From contig NZ_AP014624.1 of the NCBI RefSeq assembly GCF_000829375.1, positions 2,666,001-2,730,000 on the forward strand: a stretch of DNA of 64,000 bases. The letters are read 5' to 3'. The translations under genes and the position numbers were made by a program. The notes under the pieces were generated by a model. That model searched no databases, was not told where the DNA came from, and worked only from the letters and a program-made list of their open reading frames with translations. The stretch comes from Chryseobacterium sp. StRB126. Its GTDB lineage: Bacteria; Bacteroidota; Bacteroidia; Flavobacteriales; Weeksellaceae. Shown one piece after another: positions 8,069-17,858 of this stretch (the first letter of the stretch is position 1; each line of letters begins with the position of its first letter).

Positions 8069-8737
8069 ATGATTAAAGCAAGAAATATCCATAAATCTTA
8101 TGGGAATTTAGAAGTATTGAAAGGAGTTGATATTCACATCAAAGTAGGGGAAGTGGTTTCTATTGTAGGAGAATCCGGAGCAGGTAAATCAACATTGCTG
8201 CAGATTTTAGGAACTTTGGATCTTCCTTCTCAATCCGGGAAATATGATACTGAAATCGAAATTGCAGGAGAATCATTTATTAATATGAATGATAAGCAGT
8301 TATCAAAATTCAGAAATCAGAATATCGGTTTTGTATTTCAGTTTCATCAGTTGCTTCCTGAGTTTACTGCTTTGGAAAATGTTTTACTTCCTACCAGAAT
8401 TGCAGGCGCTAATGAAAGAGAGGCTATGGAAAAGGCACATGCTTTATTTGAGGATCTTAAAATTGAACAACGACTAAATCATAAACCCAACCAGCTTTCC
8501 GGTGGAGAAGCGCAAAGGGTAGCTGTTGCAAGAGCTTTAATCAATTCACCGAAAATTATCTTTGCTGATGAACCTACGGGAAACCTGGATTCAAAAAATG
8601 CGGATGACCTTCACAGGCTGTTTTTTGACCTTAGAGACAAGTATAATCAAACCTTTGTGATTGTTACCCATAACCCGAATCTGGCAGAAATTACGGACCG
8701 TAAGCTTGTCATGAAGGATGGAATGATTATAGAATAG
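8069..8737 (+). CDS. ABC transporter ATP-binding protein, LolD/MacB type
   Basis: 222 residues, a single nucleotide-binding domain. Walker A is GESGAGKS near residue 36, the Q-loop lies in [22 protein letters not shown], the signature is [15 protein letters not shown] near 142, Walker B is [13 protein letters not shown] near 162, and the switch His is in VTHN near 195. The [18 protein letters not shown] and [16 protein letters not shown] segments are characteristic of LolD, which drives lipoprotein release to the outer membrane. No permease (LolC/E) gene is adjacent, usual in Flavobacteriia. LolD is the best guess; MacB/FtsE-like proteins are alternatives. Confidence 0.85.
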   Translation: MIKARNIHKSYGNLEVLKGVDIHIKVGEVVSIVGESGAGKSTLLQILGTLDLPSQSGKYDTEIEIAGESFINMNDKQLSKFRNQNIGFVFQFHQLLPEFTALENVLLPTRIAGANEREAMEKAHALFEDLKIEQRLNHKPNQLSGGEAQRVAVARALINSPKIIFADEPTGNLDSKNADDLHRLFFDLRDKYNQTFVIVTHNPNLAEITDRKLVMKDGMIIE

Positions 8738-8750
8738 CTTTCTTACACAG

Positions 8751-9329
8751 ATGATGAAACACTTTATTTTTCTTTTTATACTTTTAGTTTCCTGCTCAAA
8801 AGCTGAATCTCAGCAGGCAGAAGGAATAGGGATACCTGAATCTAGGATTTCAGAAATTAAAAAATTTATTAAAAATAAAGACTATAATCAGGATCTGGCC
8901 ATCTTTATTAACTTTAAAATTCCATCAGGAAAATACCGTTACTTCGTTTACAACCTGAAGAATAATAAAATCGTACAAAAAGCTATTGTAGCTCATGGTT
9001 CAGGATCTGTAATTTCAGGGTCAGATGCTTTGAAGTTCAGTAATATTGAAGGCTCTTATCAGTCTTCTCTCGGGAAATATGCAGTTGGCGGAAGTTATGT
9101 GGGGCAATTTGGGAAAGCTTACCGTTTAAAAGGACTGGATCCTACCAATGATAATGCTATGCAGAGGGCTATTGTTCTTCATTCCTTTAGCAGTGTTCCT
9201 GATGCAGAATCCGAGAAGCCAGCATCTTTGAGTTTAGGCTGCCCGATGCTTTCCATCAATGCTTTTAAAGAAACGGCAAAATATATTGATAACTCAGAGA
9301 AATCGATTATCTTATACACTTTCTATTAA
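8751..9329 (+). CDS. Murein L,D-transpeptidase catalytic-domain lipoprotein (YkuD_2)
   Basis: 192 residues with a lipoprotein signal ending in the lipobox LLVSC at residues 11-15. The body matches the YkuD_2 (PF13645-type) family: AHGSGS near 83, SSLGKYAVGGSYVGQFGKAYRLKGLD near 104-128, IVLHSF near 140, and the Cys-containing LSLGCPMLS near 162-170 that would carry the catalytic Cys, with H144 as the partner. Such proteins act on peptidoglycan in the periplasm. It starts 13 nt after the ABC ATPase stop and 18 nt before radC, so the three are probably one transcript. Confidence 0.85.
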   Translation: MMKHFIFLFILLVSCSKAESQQAEGIGIPESRISEIKKFIKNKDYNQDLAIFINFKIPSGKYRYFVYNLKNNKIVQKAIVAHGSGSVISGSDALKFSNIEGSYQSSLGKYAVGGSYVGQFGKAYRLKGLDPTNDNAMQRAIVLHSFSSVPDAESEKPASLSLGCPMLSINAFKETAKYIDNSEKSIILYTFY

Positions 9330-9347
9330 TCTTTTATATTTAATTCC

Positions 9348-10025
9348 ATGTCCTTAAAATTTTTGGCAGAAGACGACAGACCTCGGGAAAAGTTCTTACA
9401 AAAAGGTAAGAATGCACTTTCAGATTCTGAACTTTTAGCCATTATTATGGGAAGTGGAAACAGAGAAGAAAGTGTATTGGAACTGGCCAGAAAAATTTTG
9501 GCATCCGTCAATAATAATTGGAATCAGCTAAGTTTGCTTTCCGTTAAAGAGCTGATGAAATTTAACGGGATTGGAGAGGCGAAAGCCATTTCCATTATTA
9601 CAGCTTTGGAAATCGGAAGAAGGAGAGTTGGGCAGCAAATCCCAGAAAAATCGGTTATTGGAAACAGCCATGACGCTTATTCAATCCTGAAAAATCAATT
9701 ATCCGACTTAAGGACGGAGGAGTTTTGGGCTATCTTTCTGAATAACAGCAATAAAGTAATCCACACTTCGCAACTAACACAAGGCGGAATAAGCCAATCT
9801 ATTGTGGATGTAAGAATATTGTTTAAAACAGCACTTGAACATTTTTCAACAGGAGTTATTATTGCCCACAATCATCCTTCAGGAAGTCTCAAGCCAAGTA
9901 AAGAAGATATTAACATCACCCAAAAAATAAAAGAAGCGGGAAAAGTATTAAGCATCCAGCTTTTGGATCATATTATCATTACACAAGATTCATATTTTAG
10001 CTTTTCGGATGCAGGACTATTATGA
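9348..10025 (+). CDS. radC: RadC family protein (JAB/MPN domain)
   Basis: 225 residues. The N-terminus contains a helix-hairpin-helix-like segment (LMKFNGIGEAKAISIITALEIGRRR, residues 67-91). The C-terminus has the JAB1/MPN metalloprotease motif HNHPSGSLKPSKED near 166-179 with an upstream Glu. Historically called a DNA repair protein, although its role is not settled; homologues are often linked to DNA transformation and mobile elements. Its stop overlaps the next start by 4 nt (ATGA). Confidence 0.9.
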   Translation: MSLKFLAEDDRPREKFLQKGKNALSDSELLAIIMGSGNREESVLELARKILASVNNNWNQLSLLSVKELMKFNGIGEAKAISIITALEIGRRRVGQQIPEKSVIGNSHDAYSILKNQLSDLRTEEFWAIFLNNSNKVIHTSQLTQGGISQSIVDVRILFKTALEHFSTGVIIAHNHPSGSLKPSKEDINITQKIKEAGKVLSIQLLDHIIITQDSYFSFSDAGLL

Positions 10026-10933
10026 TTAGAAGATTGAAATACCATGAAATTGATTTTGTAAAATATTCTCAATGTTTAGAAAATTCTGAGCAAAGAAAAT
10101 ACTCTGCAACCAAGGATTTTTTAGATACCACTACACCTAATCAATGGGAGATCCTTGTATACAATGATTATGAAGCAGTAATGCCTGTGCCTTTCGTGAA
10201 AAAATATGGAGTAAAAATCGTTCATAATCCTAAACTTTGTCAGCAGCTGGGAGTTTTTTCCCGTAAAGATGATGTGAATCTTAATGAAAAATTTCTGGAC
10301 TATCTGGAAAGTCACTATCTGATAAGAGCTTACCCTTTTAATGACAGTAATGAACTTCGTGCAGAGCTCAGAATAAAGAAAAATTTTTTAATTTATCCTG
10401 GTGCCTATGAAAAGGTATATGCTGGATATTCACCTAAAAGGAAGAGAAAGCTTAGGCTGGATCAGGAGGTTTGGGATGTGTCGGAACTGAAAACTGTTTC
10501 TTATGATGAAGTGAAGTCTTTTATAGAATCCAATATTATAGGATTGAGTAAAGAAAGTGATCTGTCCGGTTTTATGGAGATTTATGAAACCTTCTATCAT
10601 CTGAAATATTTGAATTTTCTTGCTTTTTATTATCAGGGAAAAATAATCAACGTTATTGCTACTTATTCAGACTGTGGTATGGTGGCTCTTTTGGGAAATT
10701 TCAGTGATAAAGAATATGTGAAATTATCTGGAGCTTCTGTACTGATTGACCGGGTGATTAAAGAAACCATTGAAACCAATATCTTTGACTTTGAAGGAGG
10801 AGATATTCCGAATATCGAAGAATTTTTCAGAGGGTTCCGACCGGAGTTGAAACCTTATAGGACTATAGAGCGTTCAAAAAAAGATCTTTTCAAAAAATTA
10901 TGGTCTTTAGTGGCAAAAGGAAGACTTTTTTAA
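10022..10933 (+). CDS. FemAB/GNAT-like acyltransferase of unknown substrate
   Basis: 303 residues, soluble, no signal peptide. The C-terminal part (DFEGGDIPNIEEFFRGF near 258-274, followed by KPYRTI) resembles the end of FemAB-type or GNAT-fold acyltransferases of Bacteroidota, where FxFEGS...GIExFFxxFG is common. The N-terminal part, with MPVPFVKKYGVKIVHNPKLCQQLG near 55-78, fits the first GNAT lobe. It is translationally coupled to radC by a 4-nt overlap. The substrate is unknown and the family placement is by eye only. Confidence 0.55.
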   Translation: MIRRLKYHEIDFVKYSQCLENSEQRKYSATKDFLDTTTPNQWEILVYNDYEAVMPVPFVKKYGVKIVHNPKLCQQLGVFSRKDDVNLNEKFLDYLESHYLIRAYPFNDSNELRAELRIKKNFLIYPGAYEKVYAGYSPKRKRKLRLDQEVWDVSELKTVSYDEVKSFIESNIIGLSKESDLSGFMEIYETFYHLKYLNFLAFYYQGKIINVIATYSDCGMVALLGNFSDKEYVKLSGASVLIDRVIKETIETNIFDFEGGDIPNIEEFFRGFRPELKPYRTIERSKKDLFKKLWSLVAKGRLF

Positions 10934-11007
10934 TGATAAAAAGCATTGTTTAGATTGGTTCTAATTTAGTATTATTCCGTACCTTTATAAAACTTATAAT
11001 AACCGTT

Positions 11008-11940
11008 ATGTTACAGCAAGTTCGTAATTATAAATTATCCTATATGCTTTATAATTTCTTTAAAAAAAGTAAGTTAAAGCATAATATTCCACTATATAAA
11101 AAATACGGGATCAAAAAGAGGTACTATTCGAGCATTTCAAGCAAGGATTTTGCTCATCTTCCTCAGACAGAAAGAAGTATTACTGAAGAAAAACTCTCAT
11201 CCACTGCTTTTTTTAAAGATTTATCAGCAGAAAATAAGGAAAGTGCTCTTCGCTATGATGATAACGGATACATGATTCTAAGAAATTTTATTAGCCCGGA
11301 AACCGCAGAAAATATCAATATTGAGATTGAAAAACTGATGAAAGACGGAACATTAAAATTCCGTTATGGCGGAAAGCTCATGTTTGCCATTCATTATTCT
11401 GAAATTATTAGAAATATCGGAATCGATAAAAATTTGCTGGAGTTTCTGTCTGTTTTGCTTGATGGTAAAGCCAAATTGTTTCAAAGTATCAACTTTATTA
11501 ACGGAAGCCAGCAGAAAACCCATTCCGATAGTATTCATATGACAACATTCCCGTTGGGCGGGCTTCTAGGGGTGTGGATTGCCTTAGAAGATGTTGATGA
11601 AAATAATGGCGCTCTACATTATATACCGGGAAGCCATAAATTACCTTATTTCCTGAATTCAGATTACGATAATGAAGGAACAACTTTAAAAATAGGGAAG
11701 AAAAGCTATAAGGCTTATGAAGAATTTCTGGAAAACAAAGTCAGAGAATTAGGGTTGAAAAAAGAAGTTTTCAGAGCAAAAAAAGGAGATATGCTAATCT
11801 GGCATGCCAATATTCTTCATGGTGGAGAGCGTCATACTGATAAAAACAGAACCAGAAAAAGCCTGGTCTATCATTTTTTTGATGAAAACAGTGTATGTTA
11901 TCATGAAGTTACACAAAGACCTGCATTATTTGAACTGTAA
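11008..11940 (+). CDS. Phytanoyl-CoA dioxygenase (PhyH) family protein
   Basis: 310 residues. The Fe(II)/2-oxoglutarate oxygenase core is recognisable: HSDSIHMTTFP near 172-182 gives the H-x-D iron ligands, ALHYIPGSHKLP near 207 is the conserved PGSH segment, and WHANILHGGERHTDKNRTRKSL near 269-290 gives the distal His and the 2-oxoglutarate-binding Arg. A basic N-terminus of about 60 residues precedes the catalytic domain. Substrate unknown; members hydroxylate lipids, small metabolites or halogenate. It is transcribed alone, downstream of the FemAB-like gene. Confidence 0.85.
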   Translation: MLQQVRNYKLSYMLYNFFKKSKLKHNIPLYKKYGIKKRYYSSISSKDFAHLPQTERSITEEKLSSTAFFKDLSAENKESALRYDDNGYMILRNFISPETAENINIEIEKLMKDGTLKFRYGGKLMFAIHYSEIIRNIGIDKNLLEFLSVLLDGKAKLFQSINFINGSQQKTHSDSIHMTTFPLGGLLGVWIALEDVDENNGALHYIPGSHKLPYFLNSDYDNEGTTLKIGKKSYKAYEEFLENKVRELGLKKEVFRAKKGDMLIWHANILHGGERHTDKNRTRKSLVYHFFDENSVCYHEVTQRPALFEL

Positions 11941-11956
11941 TATCAGAAAATATTAG

Positions 11957-11964
11957 TAATTTTG
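11957..11964 (+). promoter_or_regulatory. -7 box of the DUF7935-like gene
   Basis: TAATTTTG at 11957-11964 lies 12 nt before ATG 11977. An upstream TTG (11962) sits inside the box, so the real start must be the ATG. The predicted transcript has a very short or no leader. Confidence 0.5.
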
Positions 11965-11976
11965 CATCCTAAAATT

Positions 11977-12489
11977 ATGACGAGTCTTTCAGGATATCTA
12001 CCCTATGCATTTGCATTAATTATTGCAATTCCTTTTCTGGTTTTGCTGAGACAATTTGTACACTCGTATATAACCCTAAAAAACCAGGAACTCAAATTAC
12101 TTACCGTAAAGTCAAATTCAGAGAATAAAGCACATTCTTATGAAAGAATGACTTTGTTCCTTGACAGAATAAAGCCTTCGAACCTGATTCAACGGTTTGA
12201 TAAAGGATTGGCTGTTCATGAGTTTATTTTCCTTACAGAAAAAGCGATCAACGAAGAGTTTGAATACAATTCCTCTCAGCAGTTGTATGTAACGAAAAAC
12301 TCCTGGAAAAATATTGTGGACTCTAAAAATGCCATTATAGACCTTCTTCATAAGACTTACGATGGGTTGAAAGGTGAAGTGAAACTTGATGAATTTAAAA
12401 CCATCTTCATCATGAACTATATGGAAAGCAATGATTATATTGCTGAAACAATAGAAGATTTAAGAAAAGAAATTTTAATAATAACTTAA
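11977..12489 (+). CDS. Membrane-anchored conserved protein (DUF7935-like)
   Basis: 170 residues from ATG 11977. One N-terminal transmembrane segment (LPYAFALIIAIPFLVLLRQF, residues 7-26) is followed by a charged, helical cytoplasmic domain. The segments YERMTLFLDRIKPSNLIQRF and NEEFEYNSSQQLYVT are those I associate with a Flavobacteriia family of unknown function usually found next to the inorganic pyrophosphatase gene; DUF7935 is my best recollection of its name. It precedes ppa by 17 nt, so the two are co-transcribed. No function can be given. Confidence 0.7.
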   Translation: MTSLSGYLPYAFALIIAIPFLVLLRQFVHSYITLKNQELKLLTVKSNSENKAHSYERMTLFLDRIKPSNLIQRFDKGLAVHEFIFLTEKAINEEFEYNSSQQLYVTKNSWKNIVDSKNAIIDLLHKTYDGLKGEVKLDEFKTIFIMNYMESNDYIAETIEDLRKEILIIT

Positions 12490-12506
12490 AAAATAACAGA
12501 TAAATA

Positions 12507-13118
12507 ATGATTCCAAATTTTAAAGCACATCCATGGCACGGAATTTCTGCAGGAGAAGATGCGCCAAATGTTGTAAACGTATTTGTGGAAATTGTTCCTT
12601 CAGATACTATTAAATATGAAGTAGATAAAGAAACAGGATATTTAAAAGTAGACAGGCCTCAGAAATTCTCTAACATTATCCCTGCTTTATATGGTTTTGT
12701 TCCAAGAACATATTGTGATAAAGAAGTGATGAGACTTGCTGTAGAAGCTGGAGCAACGGATGTTACAATGGGAGATCATGATCCACTTGATATTTGTGTT
12801 TTAAGTTCTCACAATATCCACGCCGGAGGTTTATTGATGGAAGCTATTCCAATCGGAGGTTTCAAAATGATCGACGGTGGAGAAGCTGATGATAAGATTG
12901 TAGCGGTAATGATTAACGACCATGCATTCGGACACTTCAGAGATATTACTGAATTACCGGAAGCAGAAGTTAAAAGATTGATGCACTACTTCTTAACATA
13001 CAAAAACCTACCGGATGAGCCTGCAAAGTGCAGAATTCAGGAGGTTTATGGTGCTGAACATGCAAGAAAAGTGATTAAAGCTTCTCAAACAGACTATGCA
13101 GATAAATTCGGAGGTTAA
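12507..13118 (+). CDS. ppa: Soluble inorganic pyrophosphatase, family I
   Basis: 203 residues. It hydrolyses PPi to two phosphates in the cytoplasm. The family I signature is GDHDPLDICVL around residues 91-101 (three metal-binding Asp), with IKYEVDKETGYLKVDR near 34-49 and YGFVPRTYCD near 63-72 supplying substrate-binding Lys/Arg/Tyr. A second metal site lies in DGGEADDKIVAV near 121-132. The gene lies directly upstream of the membrane pyrophosphatase gene, so two different PPi-consuming enzymes sit side by side, separated by a terminator. Confidence 0.95.
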   Translation: MIPNFKAHPWHGISAGEDAPNVVNVFVEIVPSDTIKYEVDKETGYLKVDRPQKFSNIIPALYGFVPRTYCDKEVMRLAVEAGATDVTMGDHDPLDICVLSSHNIHAGGLLMEAIPIGGFKMIDGGEADDKIVAVMINDHAFGHFRDITELPEAEVKRLMHYFLTYKNLPDEPAKCRIQEVYGAEHARKVIKASQTDYADKFGG

Positions 13119-13439
13119 GATTCTCTGATGTAAATAATATAAAAAGGATAAACGGGAAACTGTTTATCCTTTTTTATTGCAATGAAAATAAAGTTTTCTC
13201 TTTAAAGCGAAGCTCTTCTTAATACTCTTAAAACCTTAATGGTTTAAAAATTAAAAACAACTTTCAACCTTCGTTCCACCACCTCCCTCCTTGATATTCC
13301 ATCCTCAATATTTTCAGAAAAAAAATCATTCATCTTGAGGATCTCTTTAATTAATAATGATAAGTCCATGATTTTTTTAATGCTTTGATGATAATTATTT
13401 ATTATATTTAATTTTCTATTACCAAAAAAATATTAAACT
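13119..13439 (+). other. ppa-hppA intergenic region
   Basis: 321 bp. It contains the ppa terminator (13141-13177) and a very AT-rich promoter-like stretch before hppA (13370-13439). No ORF recognised. Confidence 0.6.
13141..13177 (+). terminator. Terminator after ppa
   Basis: AAAAAGGATAAAC (13141-13153) pairs with GTTTATCCTTTTT (13162-13174) around an 8-nt loop, with the T-tract built into the right arm. It separates ppa from hppA. Confidence 0.9.
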
Positions 13440-16166
13440 ATGGATCTATTTGTGTTAGTGCCAATTTTTGGTGTCGTAGCTCTACTTTATACATTTCTTC
13501 AGAGCAACTGGGTAAGTAAACAGAATGCCGGAAATGAAAAAATGAAAATAATCAGCGGACATATTGCTGATGGTGCCATGGCCTTCTTAAAGGCCGAATA
13601 TAAAATCTTAGCCTATTTTGTCGTCGTTGTAGCGATTCTTTTGGCAGTAATGGGATCAAGCAATGCCAACTCACACTGGAGTATAGGACTTGCCTTTGCG
13701 GTAGGAGCCGTTTTTTCTGCTACAGCCGGTTTTATAGGGATGAAAATCGCAACCAAAGCCAATGTAAGAACGGCAGAAGCAGCAAGAACGTCCTTATCCA
13801 AAGCCCTTAAAGTATCTTTTACAGGAGGTTCTGTGATGGGAATGGGAGTAGCAGGACTTGCGGTGTTAGGGTTAGGAGCCTTGTTTTTAATTATTAAACA
13901 GATTTTTGCACCGGAAGCCACAGTAGATTCCCACGAAATGGAAACAACCATAGAAATTCTTACCGGATTTTCCCTTGGTGCTGAATCTATCGCTCTTTTC
14001 GCAAGAGTGGGTGGTGGAATTTATACAAAAGCAGCAGACGTTGGAGCTGATCTGGTAGGGAAAGTAGAAGCTGGAATTCCGGAAGATGATCCACGAAATC
14101 CAGCAACTATTGCAGATAATGTGGGAGATAATGTGGGAGATGTTGCAGGGATGGGTGCCGACCTTTTCGGGTCTTATGTAGCTACTGTATTGGCAACAAT
14201 GGTATTGGGACGAGAAACAATGTCTGATGATGCATTCGGTGGTTTTGCACCGATTCTTTTACCTATGCTGATTGCAGGAACAGGAATTATCTTCTCTATG
14301 ATAGGAACTTTATTTGTGAAGATCAATGATAATGAGGGGGCATCCACTTCCAGCGTACAAAATGCACTGAATTTAGGAAACTGGGGCAGTATTGTGATAA
14401 CAGCCATTGCTTCTTATTTTCTGGTAACCTATCTTCTTCCTGAAAAAATGGTCTTAAGAGGCCATGAGTTTACAAAAATGGGAGTATTTGGGGCTATAAT
14501 GGTTGGATTGGTTGTAGGAACGCTGATGAGTATTATCACCGAATATTATACAGCGATGGGGAAAAGACCGGTTTCCAGTATTGTGAGACAGTCTTCAACC
14601 GGACATGCTACTAATATTATCGGCGGACTTTCTGTTGGAATGGAATCAACATTACTTCCGATTCTTGTACTCGCAGGAGGTATTTACGGATCTTATTTAT
14701 GTGCCGGATTGTACGGAGTTGCGATTGCCGCTGCTGGAATGATGGCCACAACAGCAATGCAGTTAGCTATTGATGCTTTTGGCCCCATTGCAGATAATGC
14801 TGGAGGTATTGCTGAAATGAGTGAGCTCCCTAAAGAAGTTCGTGAAAGAACAGATATTCTGGATGCTGTAGGAAACACAACGGCAGCTACAGGAAAAGGA
14901 TTTGCGATTGCTTCGGCAGCATTAACTGCACTGGCATTGTTTGCAGCCTTTGTTGGTATTGCGGGCATTGATGGTATTGATATTTACAGAGCTGATGTTC
15001 TGGCAGGTCTGTTTGTTGGCGGAATGATTCCGTTTATATTCTCTTCATTAGCTATTACAGCTGTCGGACAGGCAGCCATGGCGATGGTAGAAGAAGTAAG
15101 AAGACAGTTCCGTGAAATTCCTGGGATCTTAGAAGGAAAAGCACAGCCTGAATATGAAAAATGCGTTGCGATTTCTACTGATGCATCCATCCGAAAAATG
15201 ATGTTACCGGGAGCTATTGCCATTATTTCACCATTACTGATCGGGTTTATTTTTGGCCCTGAAGTATTAGGAGGCTTTCTTGCCGGAGCTACCGTATGTG
15301 GTGTACTGATGGGAATGTTCCAGAACAATGCAGGTGGAGCTTGGGATAATGCAAAAAAATCATTTGAGAAAGGAGTTGAGATCAATGGCCAGACTTATTA
15401 TAAAGGTTCAGAACCTCATAAAGCTTCTGTAACAGGAGACACAGTGGGAGATCCGTTTAAAGATACTTCCGGACCATCGATGAATATTCTGATTAAGCTG
15501 ATGTCCATTGTTTCATTGGTGATCGCACCTACTTTAGCTGTGATACATAAGGATAAAATTGAAGCCAACAGAAAAGCAAAAATAGAAAGCTTGACAGGCG
15601 TTTCAAGCGCCGTCTCAACATCATCGGATCTTAAGACTCCAATTGTTCCTGGTGAAGTGAAAGGTCATCTTAATGAAAGCGGAGACTTTGTTTATGAAAC
15701 TGGAAACCTGCTAAAAGTAAAACTGAAAGGAGGAAAAACAATAGAATTAGGGGAAACCAGCCAATTATATCAACTTTATAATGCCGTTAATCAAAAAGAT
15801 AAGGCTGTTTTGGATCCTAACAAATGGTATACCATCGAAAATCTTTATTTTGAAACAGGATCAAGTGATTTTAAAACAGGCTATGAGCTACAGTTGAATA
15901 ATATCGCAGAAATTTTAAATGCCTATCCTGATTTGAAAGTAAAATTAGGAGGGTATACAGATAATAGTGGTAATGAAGAAAGTAATCAGAAGTTATCCAA
16001 CCTGAGAGCCCAGACTGCAAAACTGAAATTGTTGGAGTTGGGGATATCAGCTGATAGGATAGAAGCAGAAGGCTATGGTTCGCAGCATCCAATTTGTGAA
16101 GCCAATGATACGGATGAATGTAAAGCCAAAAACAGAAGAATTGATGTGAGAGTTCTGGCTCTTTAA
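13440..16166 (+). CDS. hppA: Membrane-bound ion-translocating pyrophosphatase fused to a C-terminal OmpA domain
   Basis: 908 residues, about 150-200 more than a normal M-PPase. Residues 1-700 form the 16-helix pump that couples PPi hydrolysis to Na+ and/or H+ export. The catalytic loop ([19 protein letters not shown], then [15 protein letters not shown]) lies around 198-235. [13 protein letters not shown] near 478-490 has Ala where K+-independent enzymes have Lys, pointing to the K+-dependent class, which includes Na+ pumps. After a linker (about 700-795), residues 800-908 are an OmpA/MotB-type peptidoglycan-binding domain: [23 protein letters not shown], and NRRIDVRV at the end. In known M-PPase structures the C-terminus faces the non-cytoplasmic side, so this domain would sit in the periplasm. 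Promoter region is separate from ppa. Confidence 0.93.
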   Translation: MDLFVLVPIFGVVALLYTFLQSNWVSKQNAGNEKMKIISGHIADGAMAFLKAEYKILAYFVVVVAILLAVMGSSNANSHWSIGLAFAVGAVFSATAGFIGMKIATKANVRTAEAARTSLSKALKVSFTGGSVMGMGVAGLAVLGLGALFLIIKQIFAPEATVDSHEMETTIEILTGFSLGAESIALFARVGGGIYTKAADVGADLVGKVEAGIPEDDPRNPATIADNVGDNVGDVAGMGADLFGSYVATVLATMVLGRETMSDDAFGGFAPILLPMLIAGTGIIFSMIGTLFVKINDNEGASTSSVQNALNLGNWGSIVITAIASYFLVTYLLPEKMVLRGHEFTKMGVFGAIMVGLVVGTLMSIITEYYTAMGKRPVSSIVRQSSTGHATNIIGGLSVGMESTLLPILVLAGGIYGSYLCAGLYGVAIAAAGMMATTAMQLAIDAFGPIADNAGGIAEMSELPKEVRERTDILDAVGNTTAATGKGFAIASAALTALALFAAFVGIAGIDGIDIYRADVLAGLFVGGMIPFIFSSLAITAVGQAAMAMVEEVRRQFREIPGILEGKAQPEYEKCVAISTDASIRKMMLPGAIAIISPLLIGFIFGPEVLGGFLAGATVCGVLMGMFQNNAGGAWDNAKKSFEKGVEINGQTYYKGSEPHKASVTGDTVGDPFKDTSGPSMNILIKLMSIVSLVIAPTLAVIHKDKIEANRKAKIESLTGVSSAVSTSSDLKTPIVPGEVKGHLNESGDFVYETGNLLKVKLKGGKTIELGETSQLYQLYNAVNQKDKAVLDPNKWYTIENLYFETGSSDFKTGYELQLNNIAEILNAYPDLKVKLGGYTDNSGNEESNQKLSNLRAQTAKLKLLELGISADRIEAEGYGSQHPICEANDTDECKAKNRRIDVRVLAL

Positions 16167-16187
16167 TCAATAGTAATAAATAATACT

Positions 16188-16213
16188 AAAGCATCGCATT
16201 GGCGGTGCTTTTT
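16188..16213 (+). terminator. Terminator after hppA
   Basis: AAAGCATCGC (16188-16197) pairs with GCGGTGCTTT (16202-16211) with one G-T pair and a 4-nt loop, followed by T residues. Confidence 0.8.
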
Positions 16214-16228
16214 AGGTATGTTTTGTTG

Positions 16229-16462
16229 GAGTAACGCAAAGGCGCAAAGATTTTATCCATGATAAAATTGGATGTGCTTATTTATTGCTGCTAATGCACG
16301 AATAGATAATTATTTCCTTTATAATTATATCGTTAAAATTAAATATTAGTATTTTACTAGTGTATTCGTTGCAAATCGTAATGTCATCTTAGCTGAAAAT
16401 CTTTGATTTTCTGTGCCTTAAAAGCAGTCCTATTTAAAATCCTTTGCACCTTTGCAACGTCC
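16229..16462. repeat. Possible MITE-like element with imperfect inverted ends
   Basis: The left end (about 16229-16256) contains ACGCAAAGGCGCAAAGATTT; the right end (about 16434-16462) read on the other strand contains ACGTTGCAAAGGTGCAAAGG followed by ATTTT. The ends match with a few differences and bound about 230 bp of non-coding DNA. Similar CAAAG-rich repeats are common in flavobacterial intergenic regions. No transposase. Confidence 0.4.
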
Positions 16463-16488
16463 AACCAGCAAGTAAAAGCTTAGTGCCA

Positions 16489-17628
16489 TTATAGATTCTT
16501 TCTCAGATGCTCCAATGCCTGAATAATCACTTCATCTTTTTTAGCAAAGCTGAACCGGATATAATCTGAATTCTGCCTGGAATTATAAAAAGCCGAAAGT
16601 GGAAGACAGGCTACCTTTTTATCAATGGTCAGCCATTTTGAAAACTCTACATCCGTCATGGTCTTGGAAACGTTTCTGAAGTTAACAATTTGAAAAACAC
16701 TTCCCTCAGCCTCTTGCTCAATGTAAAGAGGAGTTTCTTTAAGTAATTGATTAAAAATATCCCGTTTTCGCTGCATTATTTTTTTGTTTTCCGAAGTATC
16801 AAATACTTCCAGATATTTTGCCAGGGCATATTGAGCTGGGGCATTGGCGCTATAAGAGATATATTGCTGATGATTTCTGAATAAGGTTGTTAACTCTTCT
16901 GAAGCGAGCATATAACTTACTTTCCATCCTGAAGTATAAAACATCTTCCCAAATGAAAAGATACAGAATGTTCTGTTTCTAAGCTCGGGATGAATAAATG
17001 AACTGTAATGTTCGGCCTCATCAAAACAATAAGTATCGTAGATCTCTTCTGAAATTAAATAGATTTCCCGGTTGCTTATCAGTTCATGTAATTGTCTCCA
17101 ATCATTCTGTTTCCATACTTTTCCGGTTGGGTTTTGCGGAGAATTGATAATAATTGCTCTGGTTTTTTCAGAAATATAGGTTTTAAATTGAACCCAGTTT
17201 ATGGTAAAGTCACCTTCAAGGTCATAATAAACAGGAATGCCTCCATTCATCACTACAGAAGGAGCATAAGTATAATAAGAAGGCTGAATAATGATAACTT
17301 CATCTCCTTGATTCAAAATAGATTTAAGCGCAGTATATAAAGCAAAGGTTGCACAGGGTACAATAGTGATTTCACTTGCTTGTAAAGAAATACTGTTTTG
17401 CCGTTTACGGTTAAAATGAATAATATTTTCGATTAATACAGGATTTCCGGCCAGCGGTTCATAATGATGAGTATCGAGATCTGCAGCCTCTTTTAAAAAG
17501 GATTTCAGGCGTTCATCAATATCAAAATCCGGCAAGCCCAGTGAAAGGTCAAAGCTTCCGTGCTTGGTAGCTAGTTCAGACATTTCTGTAAAAAAGGAAT
17601 AATGAGTAAATCCTTGAATTTCTTTCAT
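16489..17628 (-). CDS. PLP-dependent aminotransferase, class I (methionine aminotransferase-like)
   Basis: 379 residues, fold-type I. SFDLSLGLPDFD near 25-36 and HYEPLAGNPVLIENI near 56 bind substrate and cofactor; NSPQNPTGKVW near 160 contains the conserved Asn and NPTG; the PLP lysine is in FSFGKMFYTSGWK near 224-236; RFSFAKKDE near 362 contains the carboxylate-binding Arg. The GK-F-x-x-(S/T)GWK arrangement points to the YbdL/KAT group, which prefers methionine and aromatic amino acids. Monocistronic, convergent with hppA. Confidence 0.88.
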   Translation of the reverse strand: MKEIQGFTHYSFFTEMSELATKHGSFDLSLGLPDFDIDERLKSFLKEAADLDTHHYEPLAGNPVLIENIIHFNRKRQNSISLQASEITIVPCATFALYTALKSILNQGDEVIIIQPSYYTYAPSVVMNGGIPVYYDLEGDFTINWVQFKTYISEKTRAIIINSPQNPTGKVWKQNDWRQLHELISNREIYLISEEIYDTYCFDEAEHYSSFIHPELRNRTFCIFSFGKMFYTSGWKVSYMLASEELTTLFRNHQQYISYSANAPAQYALAKYLEVFDTSENKKIMQRKRDIFNQLLKETPLYIEQEAEGSVFQIVNFRNVSKTMTDVEFSKWLTIDKKVACLPLSAFYNSRQNSDYIRFSFAKKDEVIIQALEHLRKNL

Positions 17629-17858
17629 CTATTTTGTATTTCAGTCAAAAATAACAAAAAATGATATTGTATTGAGATTATTTTTTCAAATATGATAAGT
17701 ATTATTTCTGTTTTATGAATATTCTATATTATAAAGTGAGGTCTTATGATATATTGTAGGATTTCACTGTGTCCGCTTGTTGGAAATTACTTTGCAGGAT
17801 CTTCTCCTGTATATTCCAGATTCAATAAAAATTATTATTTTTAAGAAAATTATTCAGT

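Larger units (their letters stand above)
16167..16488. other. Intergenic region with terminator and an inverted-repeat element
   Basis: 322 bp between convergent hppA and the aminotransferase gene. It contains the hppA terminator and, at 16229-16462, an imperfect terminal inverted repeat built on GCAAAGGCGCAAAG and its near reverse complement. No ORF seen. Confidence 0.5.

Noticed and set aside
14984..15385. 133-residue minus-strand ORF within hppA
   Set aside because: Antisense shadow of a conserved coding region; no start signals and a Pro/Ala-rich nonsense pattern.
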